Source: Closterium sp. NIES-65
Taxonomy: Eukaryota > Streptophyta > Zygnematophyceae > Desmidiales > Closteriaceae
Assembly (NCBI GenBank): GCA_948144175.1
Contig: CANXME010000511.1
Span: 5,001-69,000, forward strand
Length of the DNA: 64,000 nt
Direction: 5' to 3'
Shown: in pieces, positions 20,287 to 31,947 of the stretch
How positions within the stretch are numbered: the stretch's first letter is position 1
Layout: every line of letters starts with the position of its first letter
Translations under genes and position numbers: made by a program
Notes under the pieces: generated by a model
The model's database searches: none
The model's input: the letters and a program-made list of their open reading frames with translations, nothing else
What the model was told of the DNA's origin: nothing

Positions 20287-23200
20287 AATGCCTGGGAGAA
20301 CGGAACCGCTCAGATCTCGCATAGTACACGGAATCTAGTGGTCTCACTCAAATATAAGGTAGGAAATATATTAATCGAGTGAACGTAAGGGTTTGAAAGG
20401 TAACTAACGCACATGTGTAGAGAAAATGGTGCATCGGCCAGTCTGGCCGGCATTTCGCACTTTTAGTGCAAGTGGGGCCAGGGAGAACGAAAACGCTTGT
20501 TTCTCAAAAAGTAGAGGGAATCTAGCGGTCTCACTCGATCACAAGGTGGGAAATATATAAATCTAGTGAGCTAATAAGGTTCAAAAGGAATCTAATGCAT
20601 ATGTATATGGAAAATGGTGCATTGGCCAGGTCGGTCAGTATGGGAACTTAGAGTGCAAATGCCTGGGAGAACGGAACCGCTCAGATCTCGCATAGTACAC
20701 AGAATCTAGTGGTCTCACTCAAATATAAGGTAGGAAATATATTAATCGAGTGAACGTAAGGGTTTGAAAGGTAACTGACGCACATGTGTAGAGAAAATGG
20801 TGCATCAGCCAGTCTGGCCGGCATTTCGCACTTATAGTGCAAGTGGGGCCAGGGAGAACGGAAACGCTTGTTTCTCAAAAAGTAGAGAGAATCTAGCAGT
20901 CTCACTCGATCAGAAGGTGGGAAATATATAAATCTCATCAACTAAAAAGGTTTGAAAGGAATCTAATGCATATGTATACGGAAAATGGTGCATTGGCCAG
21001 GTCAGTCAGTATGGGAACTTAGAGTGCAAATGCCTGGGAGAACGTAACCGCTCAGATCTCGCATAGTACACGGAATCTAGTGGTCTCACTCAAATATAAG
21101 GTAGGAAATATATTAATCGAGTGAACGTAAGGGTTTGAAAGGTAACTAATGCACATGTGTAGAGAAAATGGTGCATCGGCCAGTCTGGCCGGCATTTTGC
21201 ACTTATAGTACAAGTGGGGCCAGGGAGAACGAAAACGCTTGTTTCTCAAAAAGTAGAGGGAATCTAGCGGTCTCACTCGATCACAAGGTGGGAAATATAT
21301 AAATCTAGTGAGCTAATAAGGTTCAAAAGGAATCTAATGCATATGTATATGGAAAATGGTGCATTGGCCAGGTCGGTCAGTATGGGAACTTAGAGTGCAA
21401 ATGCCTGGGAGAACGGAACCGCTCAGATCTCGCATAGTACACGGAATCTAGTGGTCTCACTCAAATATAAGGTAGGAAATATATTAATCGAGTGAACGTA
21501 AGGGTTTGAAAGGTAACTGACGCACATGTGTAGAGAAAATGGTGCATCAGCCAGTCTGGCCGGCATTTCGCACTATAGTGCAAGTGGGGCCAGGGAGAAC
21601 GGAAACGCTCGTTTCTCAAAAAGTAGAGAGAATCTAGCAGTCTCACTCGATCAGAAGGTGGGAAATATATAAATCTCGTCAACTAAAAAGATTTGAAAGG
21701 AATCTAATGCATATGTATACGGAAAATGGTGCATTGGCCAGGTCAGTCAGTATGGGAACTTAGAGTGCAAATGCCTGGGAGAACGTAACCGCTCAGATCT
21801 CGCATAGTACACGGAATCTAGTGGTCTCACTCAAATATAAGGTAGGAAATATATTAATCGAGTGAACGTAAGGGTTTGAAAGGTAACTAATGCACATGTG
21901 TAGAGAAAATGGTGCATCGGCCAGTCTGGCCGGCATTTTGCACTTATAGTACAAGTGGGGCCAGGGAGAACGAAAACGCTCGTTTCTCAAAAAGTAGAGG
22001 GAATCTAGCGGTCTCACTCGATCAGAAGGTGGGAAATATATAAATCTAGTCAGCTAAAAAGGTTTGAAAGGAATCTAATGCATATGTATACGGAAAATGG
22101 TGCATTGGCCAGGTCGGTCAGTATGGGAACCTAGAGTGCAAATGCCTGGGAGAACGGAACCGCTCAGATCTCGCATAGTACACGGAATCTAGTGGTCTCA
22201 CTCAAATATAAGGTAGGAAATTAATCGAGTGAACGTAAGGGTTTGAAAGGTAACTAACGCACATGTGTAGAGAAAATGGTGCATCGGCCAGTCTGGCCGG
22301 CATTCACACTTATAGTGCAATTGGGGCCAGGGAGAACGAAAACGCTCGTTTCTCAAAAAGTAGAGGGAATCTAGCGGTCTCACTCGATCAGAAGGTGGGA
22401 AATATATAAATCTAGTGAGCTAATAAGGTTTGAAAGGAATCTAATACATATGTATATGGAATATGGTGCATTGGCCAGGTCGGTCAGTAAGGGAACTAGA
22501 GTGCAAATGCCTGGGAGAACGGAACCGCTCAGATCTCGCATAGTACACGGAATCTAGTTGTCTCACTCAAATATAAGGTAGGAAATATATTTATTGAGTG
22601 AACGTAAGGGTTTGAAAGGTAACTAACGCACATGTGTAGAGAAAATGGTGCATCGGCCAGTCTGGCCGGCATTTCGCACTTATAGTGCAAGTGGGACCAG
22701 GGAGAACGGAAACGCTCATTTCTCAAAAAGTAGAGGGAATATAGCGGTCTCACTCGATCAGAAGGTGGGAAATATATAAATCTAGTGAGCTTATAAGGTT
22801 TGAAAGGAATCTAATGCATATGTATATGGAAAATGGTGCATTGGCCAGGTCGGTCGGTATGGGAACTTAGAGTGCAAATGCCTGGGAGAACGGAACCGCT
22901 CAGATCTCGCATAGTACACGGAATCTAGTGGTCTCACTCAAATATAAGGTAGGAAATATATGAATCAAGTGAACGTAAGGGTTTGAAAGGTATCTACCGC
23001 ACATGTGTAGAGAAAATGGTGCATCGGCCAGTCTGGCCGGCATTTAGCACTTATAGTGCAAGTGGGGCCAGGGAGAACGGAAACGCTCTTTTCTCAAAAA
23101 GTAGAGAGAATCTAGCGGTCTCACTCGATCAGAAGGTGGGAAATATATAAATCTCGTCAACTAAAAAGGTTTGAAAGGAATCTAATGCATATGTATACGG

Positions 23201-26200
23201 AAAATGGTGCATTGGCCAGGTCAGTCAGTATGGGAACTTAGAGTGCAAATGCCTGGGAGAACGTAACCGCTCAGATCTCGCATAGTACACGGAATCTAGT
23301 GGTCTCACTCAAATATAAGGTAGGAAATATATTAATCGAGTGAACGTAAGGGTTTGAAAGGTAACTAATGCACATGTGTAGAGAAAATGGTGCATCGGCC
23401 AGTCTGGCCGGCATTTTGCACTTATAGTACAAGTGGGGCCAGGGAGAACGAAAACGCTCGTTTCTCAAAAAGTAGAGGGAATCTAGCGGTCTCACTCGAT
23501 CAGAAGGTGGGAAATATATAAATCTAGTCAGCTAAAAAGGTTTGAAAGGAATCTAATGCATATGTATACGGAAAATGGTGCATTGGCCAGGTCGGTCAGT
23601 ATGGGAACCTAGAGTGCAAATGCCTGGGAGAACGGAACCGCTCAGATCTCGCATAGTACACGGAATCTAGTGGTCTCACTCAAATATAAGGTAGGAAATT
23701 AATCGAGTGAACGTAAGGGTTTGAAAGGTAACTAACGCACATGTGTAGAGAAAATGGTGCATCGGCCAGTCTGGCCGGCATTCACACTTATAGTGCAATT
23801 GGGGCCAGGGAGAACGAAAACGCTCGTTTCTCAAAAAGTAGAGGGAATCTAGCGGTCTCACTCGATCAGAAGGTGGGAAATATATAAATCTAGTGAGCTA
23901 ATAAGGTTTGAAAGGAATCTAATGCATATGTATATGGAAAATGGTGCATTGGCCAGGTCGGTCAGTAAGGGAACTAGAGTGCAAATGCCTGGGAGAACGG
24001 AACCGCTCAGATCTCGCATAGTACACGGAATCTAGTTGTCTCACTCAAATATAAGGTAGGAAATATATTTATTGAGTGAACGTAAGGGTTTGAAAGGTAA
24101 CTAACGCACATGTGTAGAGAAAATGGTGCATCGGCCAGTCTGGCCGGCATTTCGCACTTAAAGTGCAAGTGGGGCCAGGGAGAACGGAAACGCTCGTTTC
24201 TCAAAAAGTAAAGGGAATCTAGCGGTCTCACTCAATCAAAAGGTGGGAAATATATAAATCTAGTGAGCTAATAAGGTTCAAAAGGAATCTAATGCGTATG
24301 TATATGGAAAATGGTGCATTGGCCAGGTCAGTTTGTATGGGAACTGTCAGAGGTCCACTCGTGATCCCCAATTGATGCAAATGCCTGGGAGAACGGAACC
24401 GCTTAGATCTCGCATAGTACACGGAATCTAGTGGTCTCACTCAAATATAAGGTAGGAAATATATTAATCGAGTGAACGTAAGGGTTTGAAAGGTAACTAA
24501 CGCACATGTGTAGAGAAAATGGTGCATCGGCCAGTCTGGCCGGCATTTTGCACTTATAGTGCAAGTGGGGCCAGGGAGAACGGAAACGCTCATTTCTCAA
24601 AAAGTAAAGGGAATCTAGCGGTCTCACTCGATCAAAAGGTGGGAAATATATAAATCTAGTGAGATAATAAGGTTCGAAAGGAATCTAATGCATATGTGTA
24701 TGGAAAATGGTGCACTTGCCAGGTCGGTCAGTATGGGAACCTAGAGTGCAAATGCCTGGGAGAACGGAACCGCTCAGATCTCGCATAGTACACGGAATCT
24801 AGTGGTCTCACTCAAATATAAGGTAGGAAATATATTAATCGAGTGAACGTAAGGGTTTGAAAGGTAACTAACACACATGTGTAGAGAAAATGGTGCATCG
24901 GCCAGTCTGGCCGGCATTTCGCACTTATAGTGCAAGTGGGGCCAGGGAGAACGGAAACGCTCGTTTCTAAAAAAGTAGAGGGAATCTAGCGGTCTCACTC
25001 AATCAGAAGGTGGGAAATATAAAAATCTGGTGAGCTAATAAGGTTTGAACGGAATCTAATGCATATGTATATGGAAAAAGGTGCATTGGCCAGGTCGGTC
25101 AGTATGGGAACTTAGAGTGCAAATGCCTGGGAGAACGGAACCGCTCAGATCTCTCATAGTACACGGAATCTACTGGTCTCACTCAAATATAAGGTAGGAA
25201 ATATATTAATCGAGTGAACGTAAGGGTTTGAAAGGTAACTAACGCACATGTGTAGAGAAAATGGTGCATCGGCCAGTCTGGCCGGCATTTCGCACTTATA
25301 GTGCAAGTGGGGCCAGGGAGAACGAAAACGCTCGTTTCTCAAAACGTAGAGGGAATCTAGCGGTCTCACTCGATGAGAAGGTGGGAAATATATAAATCTA
25401 GTGAGCTAATAAGGTTCGAAAGGAATCTTATACATATGTATATGGAAAATGGTGCATTGGCCAGGTCGGTCAGTATGGGAACTTAGAGTGCAAATGCCTT
25501 GGAGAACGGAACCGCTCAGATCTCGCATAGTACACGGAATCTAGTGGTCTCACTCAAATATAAGGTAGGAAATATATTAATCGAGTGAACGTAAGGGTTT
25601 GAAAGGTAACTAACGCACATGTGTAGAGAAAATGGTGCATCGGCCAGTGTGGCCAGCATTTCGCACTTATAGTGCAAGTGGGGCCAGGGAGAACGGAAAC
25701 GCTCGTTTCTCAAAAAGTAGAGGGAATCTAGTGGTCTCACTCGATCAGAAGGTGGGAAATATATAAATCTAGTCAGCTAAAAAGGTTTGAAATGAATCTA
25801 ATGCATATGTATATGGAAAATGGTGCATTGGCCAGGTCGGTCGGTATGGGAACTTAGAGTGCAAATGCCTGGGAGAACGGAACCGCTCAGATCTCGCATA
25901 GTACACGGAATCTAGTGGTCTCACTCAAATATAAGGTAGGAAATATATTAATCGAGTGAACGTAAGGGTTTGAAAGGTAACTAACGCACATGTGTAGAGA
26001 AAATGGTGCATCGGCCAGTCTGGCCGGCATTTCGCACTTATAGTGCAAGTAGGGCCAGGGAGAACGGAAACACTCATTTCTCAAAAAGTAAAGGGAATCT
26101 AGCGGATTCACTCGATCAGAAGGTGGGAAATATATAAATCTAGTGAGCTAATAAGGTTTGAAAGGAATCTAATGCATATGTATATGGAAAATGGTGCATT

Positions 26201-29200
26201 GGCCAGGCCGGTCAGTATGGGAACTTAGAGTGCAAATGCCTGGGAGAACGGAACCGCTCAGATCTCGCATAGTACACGGAATCTAGTGGTCTCACTCAAA
26301 TATAAGGTACAAAATATATTAATCGAGTGAACGTAAGGGTTTGAAAGGTAGCTAACGCACATGTGTAGAGAAAATGGTGCATCGGCCAGTCTGGCCGGCA
26401 TTTCGCACTTATAGTGCAAGTGGGACCAGGGAGAACGGAAACGCTCATTTCTAAAAAAGTAGAGGGAATCTAGCGGTCTCACTCGATCAGAAGGTGGGAA
26501 ATATATAAATCTAGTGAGCTTATAAAGTTTGAAAGGAATCTAATGCATATGTATATGGAAAATGGTGCATTGGCCAGGTCGGTCGGTATGGGAACTTAGA
26601 GTGCAAATGCCCGGGAGAACGGAACCGCTCAGATCTCGCATAGTACACGGAATCTAGTGGTCTCACTCAAATATAAGGTAGGAAATATATGAATCAAGTG
26701 AATGTAAGGGTTTGAAAGGTATCTACCGCACATGTGTAGAGAAAATGGTGCATCGGCCAGTCTGGCCGGCATTTCGCACTTATAGTGCAAGTGGGGCCAG
26801 GGAGAACGGAAACGCTCTTTTCTCAAAAAGTAGAGAGAATCTAGCAGTCTCACTCGATCAGAAGGTGGGAAATATATAAATCTCGTCAACTAAAAAGGTT
26901 TGAAAGGAATCTAATGCATATGTATACGGAAAATGGTGCATTGGCCAGGTCAGTCAGTATGGGAACTTAGAGTGCAAATGCCTGGGAGAACGTAACCGCT
27001 CAGATCTCGCATAGTACACGGAATCTAGTGGTCTCACTCAAATATAAGGTAGGAAATATATTAATCGAGTGAACGTAAGGGTTTGAAAGGTAACTAATGC
27101 ACATGTGTAGAGAAAATGGTGCATCGGCCAGTCTGGCCGGCATTTTGCACTTATAGTACAAGTGGGGCCAGGGAGAACGAAAACGCTCGTTTCTCAAAAA
27201 GTAGAGGGAATCTAGCGGTCTCACTCGATCAGAAGGTGGGAAATATATAAATCTAGTTAGCTAAAAAGGTTTGAAAGGAATCTAATGCATATGTATACGG
27301 AAAATGGTGCATTGGCCAGGTCAGTCAGTATGGGAACCTAGAGTGCAAATGCCTGGGAGAACGGAACCGCTCAGATCTCGCATAGTACACGGAATCTAGT
27401 GGTCTCACTCAAATATAAGGTAGGAAATTAATCGAGTGAACGTAAGGGTTTGAAAGGTAACTAACGCACATGTGTAGAGAAAATGGTGCATCGGCCAGTC
27501 TGGCCGGCATTCACACTTATAGTGCAATTGGGGCCAGGGAGAACGAAAACGCTCGTTTCTCAAAAAGTAGAGGGAATCTAGCGGTCTCACTCGATCAGAA
27601 GGTGGGAAATATATAAATCTAGTGAGCTAATAAGGTTTGAAAGGAATCTAATGCATATGTATATGGAAAATGGTGCATTGGCCAGGTCGGTCAGTAAGGG
27701 AACTAGAGTGCAAATGCCTGGGAGAACGGAACCGCTCAGATCTCGCATAGTACACGGAATCTAGTTGTCTCACTCAAATATAAGGTAGGAAATATATTTA
27801 TTGAGTGAACGTAAGGGTTTGAAAGGTAACTAACGCACATGTGTAGAGAAAATGGTGCATCGGCCAGTCTGGCCGGCATTTCGCACTTAAAGCCAAGTGG
27901 GGCCAGGGAGAACGGAAACGCTCGTTTCTCAAAAAGTAAAGGGAATCTAGCGGTCTCACTCAATCAAAAGGTGGGAAATATATAAATCTAGTGAGCTAAT
28001 AAGGTTCAAAAGGAATCTAATGCGTATGTATATAGAAAATGGTGCATTGGCCTGGTCGGTTTGTATGGGAACTGTCAGAGGTCCACTCGTGATCCCCAAT
28101 TGATGCAAATGCCTGGGAGAACGGAACCGCTTAGATCTCGCATAGTACACGGAATCTAGTGGTCTCACTCAAATATAAGGTAGGAAATATATTAATCGAG
28201 TGAACGTAAGGGTTTGAAAGGTAACTAACGCACATGTGTAGAGAAAATGGTGCATCGGCCAGTCTGGCCGGCATTTTGCACTTATAGTGCAAGTGGGGCC
28301 AGGGAGAACGGAAACGCTCATTTCTCAAAAAGTAAAGGGAATCTAGCTGTCTCACTCGATCAAAAGGTGGGAAATATATAAATCTAGTGAGATAATAAGG
28401 TTCGAAAGGAATCTAATGCATATGTGTATGGAAAATGGTGCACTTGCCAGGTCGGTCAGTATGGGAACCTAGAGTGCAAATGCCTGGGAGAACGGAACCG
28501 CTCAGATCTCGCATAGTACACGGAATCTAGTGGTCTCACTCAAATATAAGGTAGGAAATATATTAATCGAGTGAACGTAAGGGTTTGAAAGGTAACTAAC
28601 ACACATGTGTAGAGAAAATGGTGCATCGGCCAGTCTGGCCGGCATTTCGCACTTATAGTGCAAGTGGGGCCAGGGAGAACGGAAACGCTCGTTTCTAAAA
28701 AAGTAGAGGGAATCTAGCGGTCTCACTCAATCACAAGGTGGGAAATATAAAAATCTGGTGAGCTAATAAGGTTTGAACGGAATCTAATGCATATGTATAT
28801 GGAAAAAGGTGCATTGGCCATGTCGGTCAGTATGGGAACTTAGAGTGCAAATGCCTGGGAGAACGGAACCGCTCAGATCTCTCATAGTACACGGAATCTA
28901 CTGGTCTCACTCAAATATAAGGTAGGAAATATATTAATCGAGTGAATGTAAGGGTTTGAAAGGTAACTAACGCACATGTGTAGAGAAAATGGTGCATCGG
29001 CCAGTCTGGCCGGCATTTCGCACTTATAGTGCAAGTGGGGCCAGGGAGAACGAAAACGCTCGTTTCTCAAAACGTAGAGGGAATCTAGCGGTCTCACTCG
29101 ATGAGAAGGTGGGAAATATATAAATCTAGTGAGCTAATAAGGTTCGAAAGGAATCTTATACATATGTATATGGAAAATGGTGCATTGGCCAGGTCGGTCA

Positions 29201-30642
29201 GTATGGGAACTTAGAGTGCAAATGCCTTGGAGAACGGAACCGCTCAGATCTCGCATAGTACACGGAATCTAGTGGTCTCACTCAAATATAAGGTAGGAAA
29301 TATATTAATCGAGTGAACGTAAGGGTTTGAAAGGTAACTAACGCACATGTGTAGAGAAAATGGTGCATCGGCCAGTGTGGCCAGCATTTCGCACTTATAG
29401 TGCAAGTGGGGCCAGGGAGAACGGAAACGCTCGTTTCTCAAAAAGTAGAGGGAATCTAGTGGTCTCACTCGATCAGAAGGTGGGAAATATATAAATCTAG
29501 TCAGCTAAAAAGGTTTGAAATGAATCTAATGCATATGTATATGGAAAATGGTGCATTGGCCAGGTCGGCCAGTATGGGAAGTTAGAGTGCAAATGCCTGG
29601 GAGAACGGAACCGCTCAGATCTCGCATAGTACACGGAATCTAGTGGTCTCACTCAAATATAAGGTAGGAAATATATTAATCGAGTGAACGTAAGGGTTTG
29701 AAAGGTAACTAACGCACATGTGTAGAGAAAATGGTGCATCGGCCAGTCTGGCCGGCATTTCGCACTTATAGTGCAAGTAGGGCCAGGGAGAACGGAAACA
29801 CTCATTTCTCAAAAAGTAAAGGGAATCTAGCGGATTCACTTGATCAGAAGGTGGGAAATATATAAATCTAGTGAGCTAATAAGGTTTGAAAGGAATCTAA
29901 TGCATATGTATATGGAAAATGGTGCATTGGCCAGGCCGGTCAGTATGGGAACTTAGAGTGCAAATGCCTGGGAGAACGGAACCGCTCAGATCTCGCATAG
30001 TACACGGAATCTAGTGGTCTCACTCAAATATAAGGTACAAAATATATTAATCGAGTGAACGTAAGGGTTTGAAAGGTAACTAACGCACATGTGTAGAGAA
30101 AATGGTGCATCGGCCAGTCTGGCCGGCATTTCGCACTTATAGTGCAAGTGGGACCAGGGAGAACGGAAACGCTCATTTCTCAAAAAGTAGAGGGAATCTA
30201 GCGGTCTCACTCGATCAGAAGGTGGGAAATATATAAATCTAGTGAGCTTATAAGGTTTGAAAGGAATCTAATGCATATGTATATGGAAAATGGTGCATTG
30301 GCCAGGTCGGTCGGTATGGGAACTTAGAGTGCAAATGCCTGGGAGAACGGAACCGCTCAGATCTCGCATAGTACACGGAATCTAGTGGTCTCACTCAAAT
30401 ATAAGGTAGGAAATATATGAATCAAGTGAACGTAAGGGTTTGAAAGGTATCTACCGCACATGTGTAGAGAAAATGGTGCATCGGCCAGTCTGGCCGGCAT
30501 TTCGCACTTATAGTGCAAGTGGGGCCAGGGAGAACGGAAACGCTCATTTCTCAAAAAGTAAAGGGAATCTAGCGGTCTCACTCGATCAAAAGGTGGGAAA
30601 TATATAAATCTAGTGAGCTAATAAAGTTCGAAAGGAATCTAA
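20287..30642. repeat. Satellite block S3
   Basis: About 28 A/B dimers. The regular 371-bp spacing is broken by variants, such as a ~7-bp deletion in A (spacing near 22198, 23676 and 27405) and a one-base deletion in CACTTATAGTGC at 21573. Variants recur with longer periods: 741 bp (21052/21793), 1478 bp (21793/23271, 22198/23676, 22529/24007) and ~3728 bp. The array therefore has nested higher-order repeats. No gene is seen; the 74-codon minus-strand open frames in each A monomer are repeat artefacts. Confidence 0.95.
22460..30640. repeat. 3.73-kb higher-order repeat in S3
   Basis: About 2.2 copies of a ~3728-3729-bp block, roughly ten dimers. Private markers recur at that distance: a 30-bp foreign segment (24346-24375 and 28074-28103), AATCTTATACATATG (about 25424 and 29152), CCAGTGTGGCCAGC (about 25644 and 29372), the TATCTACCGC variant (about 22990, 26718 and 30447), and landmarks at 23271/27000, 24007/27736 and 24774/28502. 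Copies differ by few bases, so the amplification is recent relative to the satellite. Ends are approximate. Confidence 0.88.
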
Positions 30643-30897
30643 TGTCGAGAGTCTAAGAATAAGAGTTGAAAGGTGGGGCCTAGGCTTAGTAGCCTAGGCC
30701 CGTAGTTAGGTATCGAGCGGGTTTTTCCCTAGGAGAGTGTCGAGTGAGTTGAGAGAGGAAAATTGGAGATTGTGTTTTCACTATAGGATTCGAAGTACAT
30801 ATAGCAAAGGAACAAATGAAGAGGTGCACCACCTACAAATTTAATAACTACACTACAGCTAGAACTACATGCAGTTATAATAAATATAATTCTGACA
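30643..30897 (-). repeat. TRIM 3' LTR (255 bp)
   Basis: Partner of 31693-31947. It contains a perfect 11-bp inverted repeat GGGCCTAGGCT / AGCCTAGGCCC with a 4-base loop at 30676-30701. Confidence 0.9.
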
Positions 30898-31692
30898 TCC
30901 CCCCGTAACTGCATGCAGGAATAGCTAAGTGCCGAGCACAACCTGCAGAGGTACACCAACGAGCAATAAAACAAGCAACAGCAGGTACTGCAGGCGGGCT
31001 AACTTTGAAAGGTTACCCCCTCCATCTCCTCACCCTCCTCCTTCCCCTCCCCCACACTGCTGCAGAAGCAGCAGAGAAGGGGGGAAGAGAGGAGAGGTGG
31101 AGGGACGGCTGCTTGTTGCCTCACACCCGCCCCCCCGGTACCACTCCCCCTGCTCACCCACATCCTCACACCCTCCCCCCCAGCGGCAGCTGCAGCGGTG
31201 GGACTGAAAGAAGGAGGAGGGGAAGGGAGAGAGTTGACCCCACGCTCCAACACCCTCCACCCCCATACCCTCCTCCCCACGGCTGCAGGGAGACAAGAGA
31301 AAGGGGGGGGTGGGAAGGAAGAAAGCCGCAGAGCGGCGAAGAGGCGTCGGTGCAGATGGGTCAGGGGCGGCAGCAGGGAATGCAGGGGCCGAAAGGCCCG
31401 TCGCGGGCCAGTGCCACGGGGCGCACGACGGGTAGGATAAAAGGGCCCGATCGTGTGCCTCGGGGCGCACGACGAGCAGGGCACCATCGTGTGCCTCGGG
31501 GCGCACGATGGGCAGATAAAGGGCACCGTCGCGTGCCACGGGGCGCGCGACGGGCAGGGTAGGAGTCACACGCCCGTGGGCGGGACAAGGTAAAGAATAA
31601 AATCGTCACGCGCCCTAGGCGCGCGACCGTAAAATTTTAGCAGCGGAAGTAAAGCGGGCCCACAGGCCAGGACGAACTCAGCTCCGATAACA
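30898..31692 (-). other. TRIM interior: PPT, GC-rich repeats, PBS
   Basis: The PPT lies at 30898-30904 (minus strand GGGGGGA) and the PBS-like site at 31681-31692 (minus strand TGTTATCGGAGC, two mismatches to the initiator-Met PBS). Plus-strand 31389-31562 holds four or five copies of a motif around GTGCC[T/A]CGGGGCGCACGA, spaced ~35-45 bp. The open frames on both strands are low-complexity and share nothing I recognise. Confidence 0.75.
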
Positions 31693-31947
31693 TGTCGAGA
31701 GTCTAAGAATAAGAGTTGAAAGTTGGGGCCTAGGCTTAGTAGCCTAGGCCCGTAGTTAGGTATCGAGCGGGTTTTTCCCTAGGAGAGTGTCGAGTGAGTT
31801 GAGAGAGGAAAATTGGAGAATGTGTTTTCACTATAGGATTCGAAGTACATATAGCAAAGGAACACATGAAGAGGTGCACCACCTACAAATTTAATAACTA
31901 CACTACAGCTAGAACTACATGCAGTTATAATAAATATAATTCTGACA
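31693..31947 (-). repeat. TRIM 5' LTR (255 bp)
   Basis: Three differences from 30643-30897 by eye. It carries the same 11-bp palindrome at 31726-31751. Confidence 0.9.

Larger units (their letters stand above)
30643..31947 (-). mobile_element. Small non-autonomous LTR element (TRIM/LARD-like)
   Basis: 1305 bp with 255-bp direct terminal repeats (30643-30897 and 31693-31947), flanked by the duplication TCTAA (30638-30642 and 31948-31952). On the minus strand the LTR begins TGTCAGAATT and ends CTCGACA. Next to the right LTR is a PBS-like TGTTATCGGAGC, and next to the left LTR is a purine run GGGGGGA, which fix the orientation as minus. The 795-bp interior has no recognisable Gag or Pol, so movement would depend on another element's proteins. 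LTR sequence is unlike the Copia LTRs apart from the TGTCAGA start. The LTRs differ at three positions by eye. Confidence 0.9.

Noticed and set aside
30999..31569. Open frames of 175-185 codons on both strands in the TRIM interior
   Set aside because: GC-rich repeat-derived, overlapping on opposite strands, no recognisable domain.
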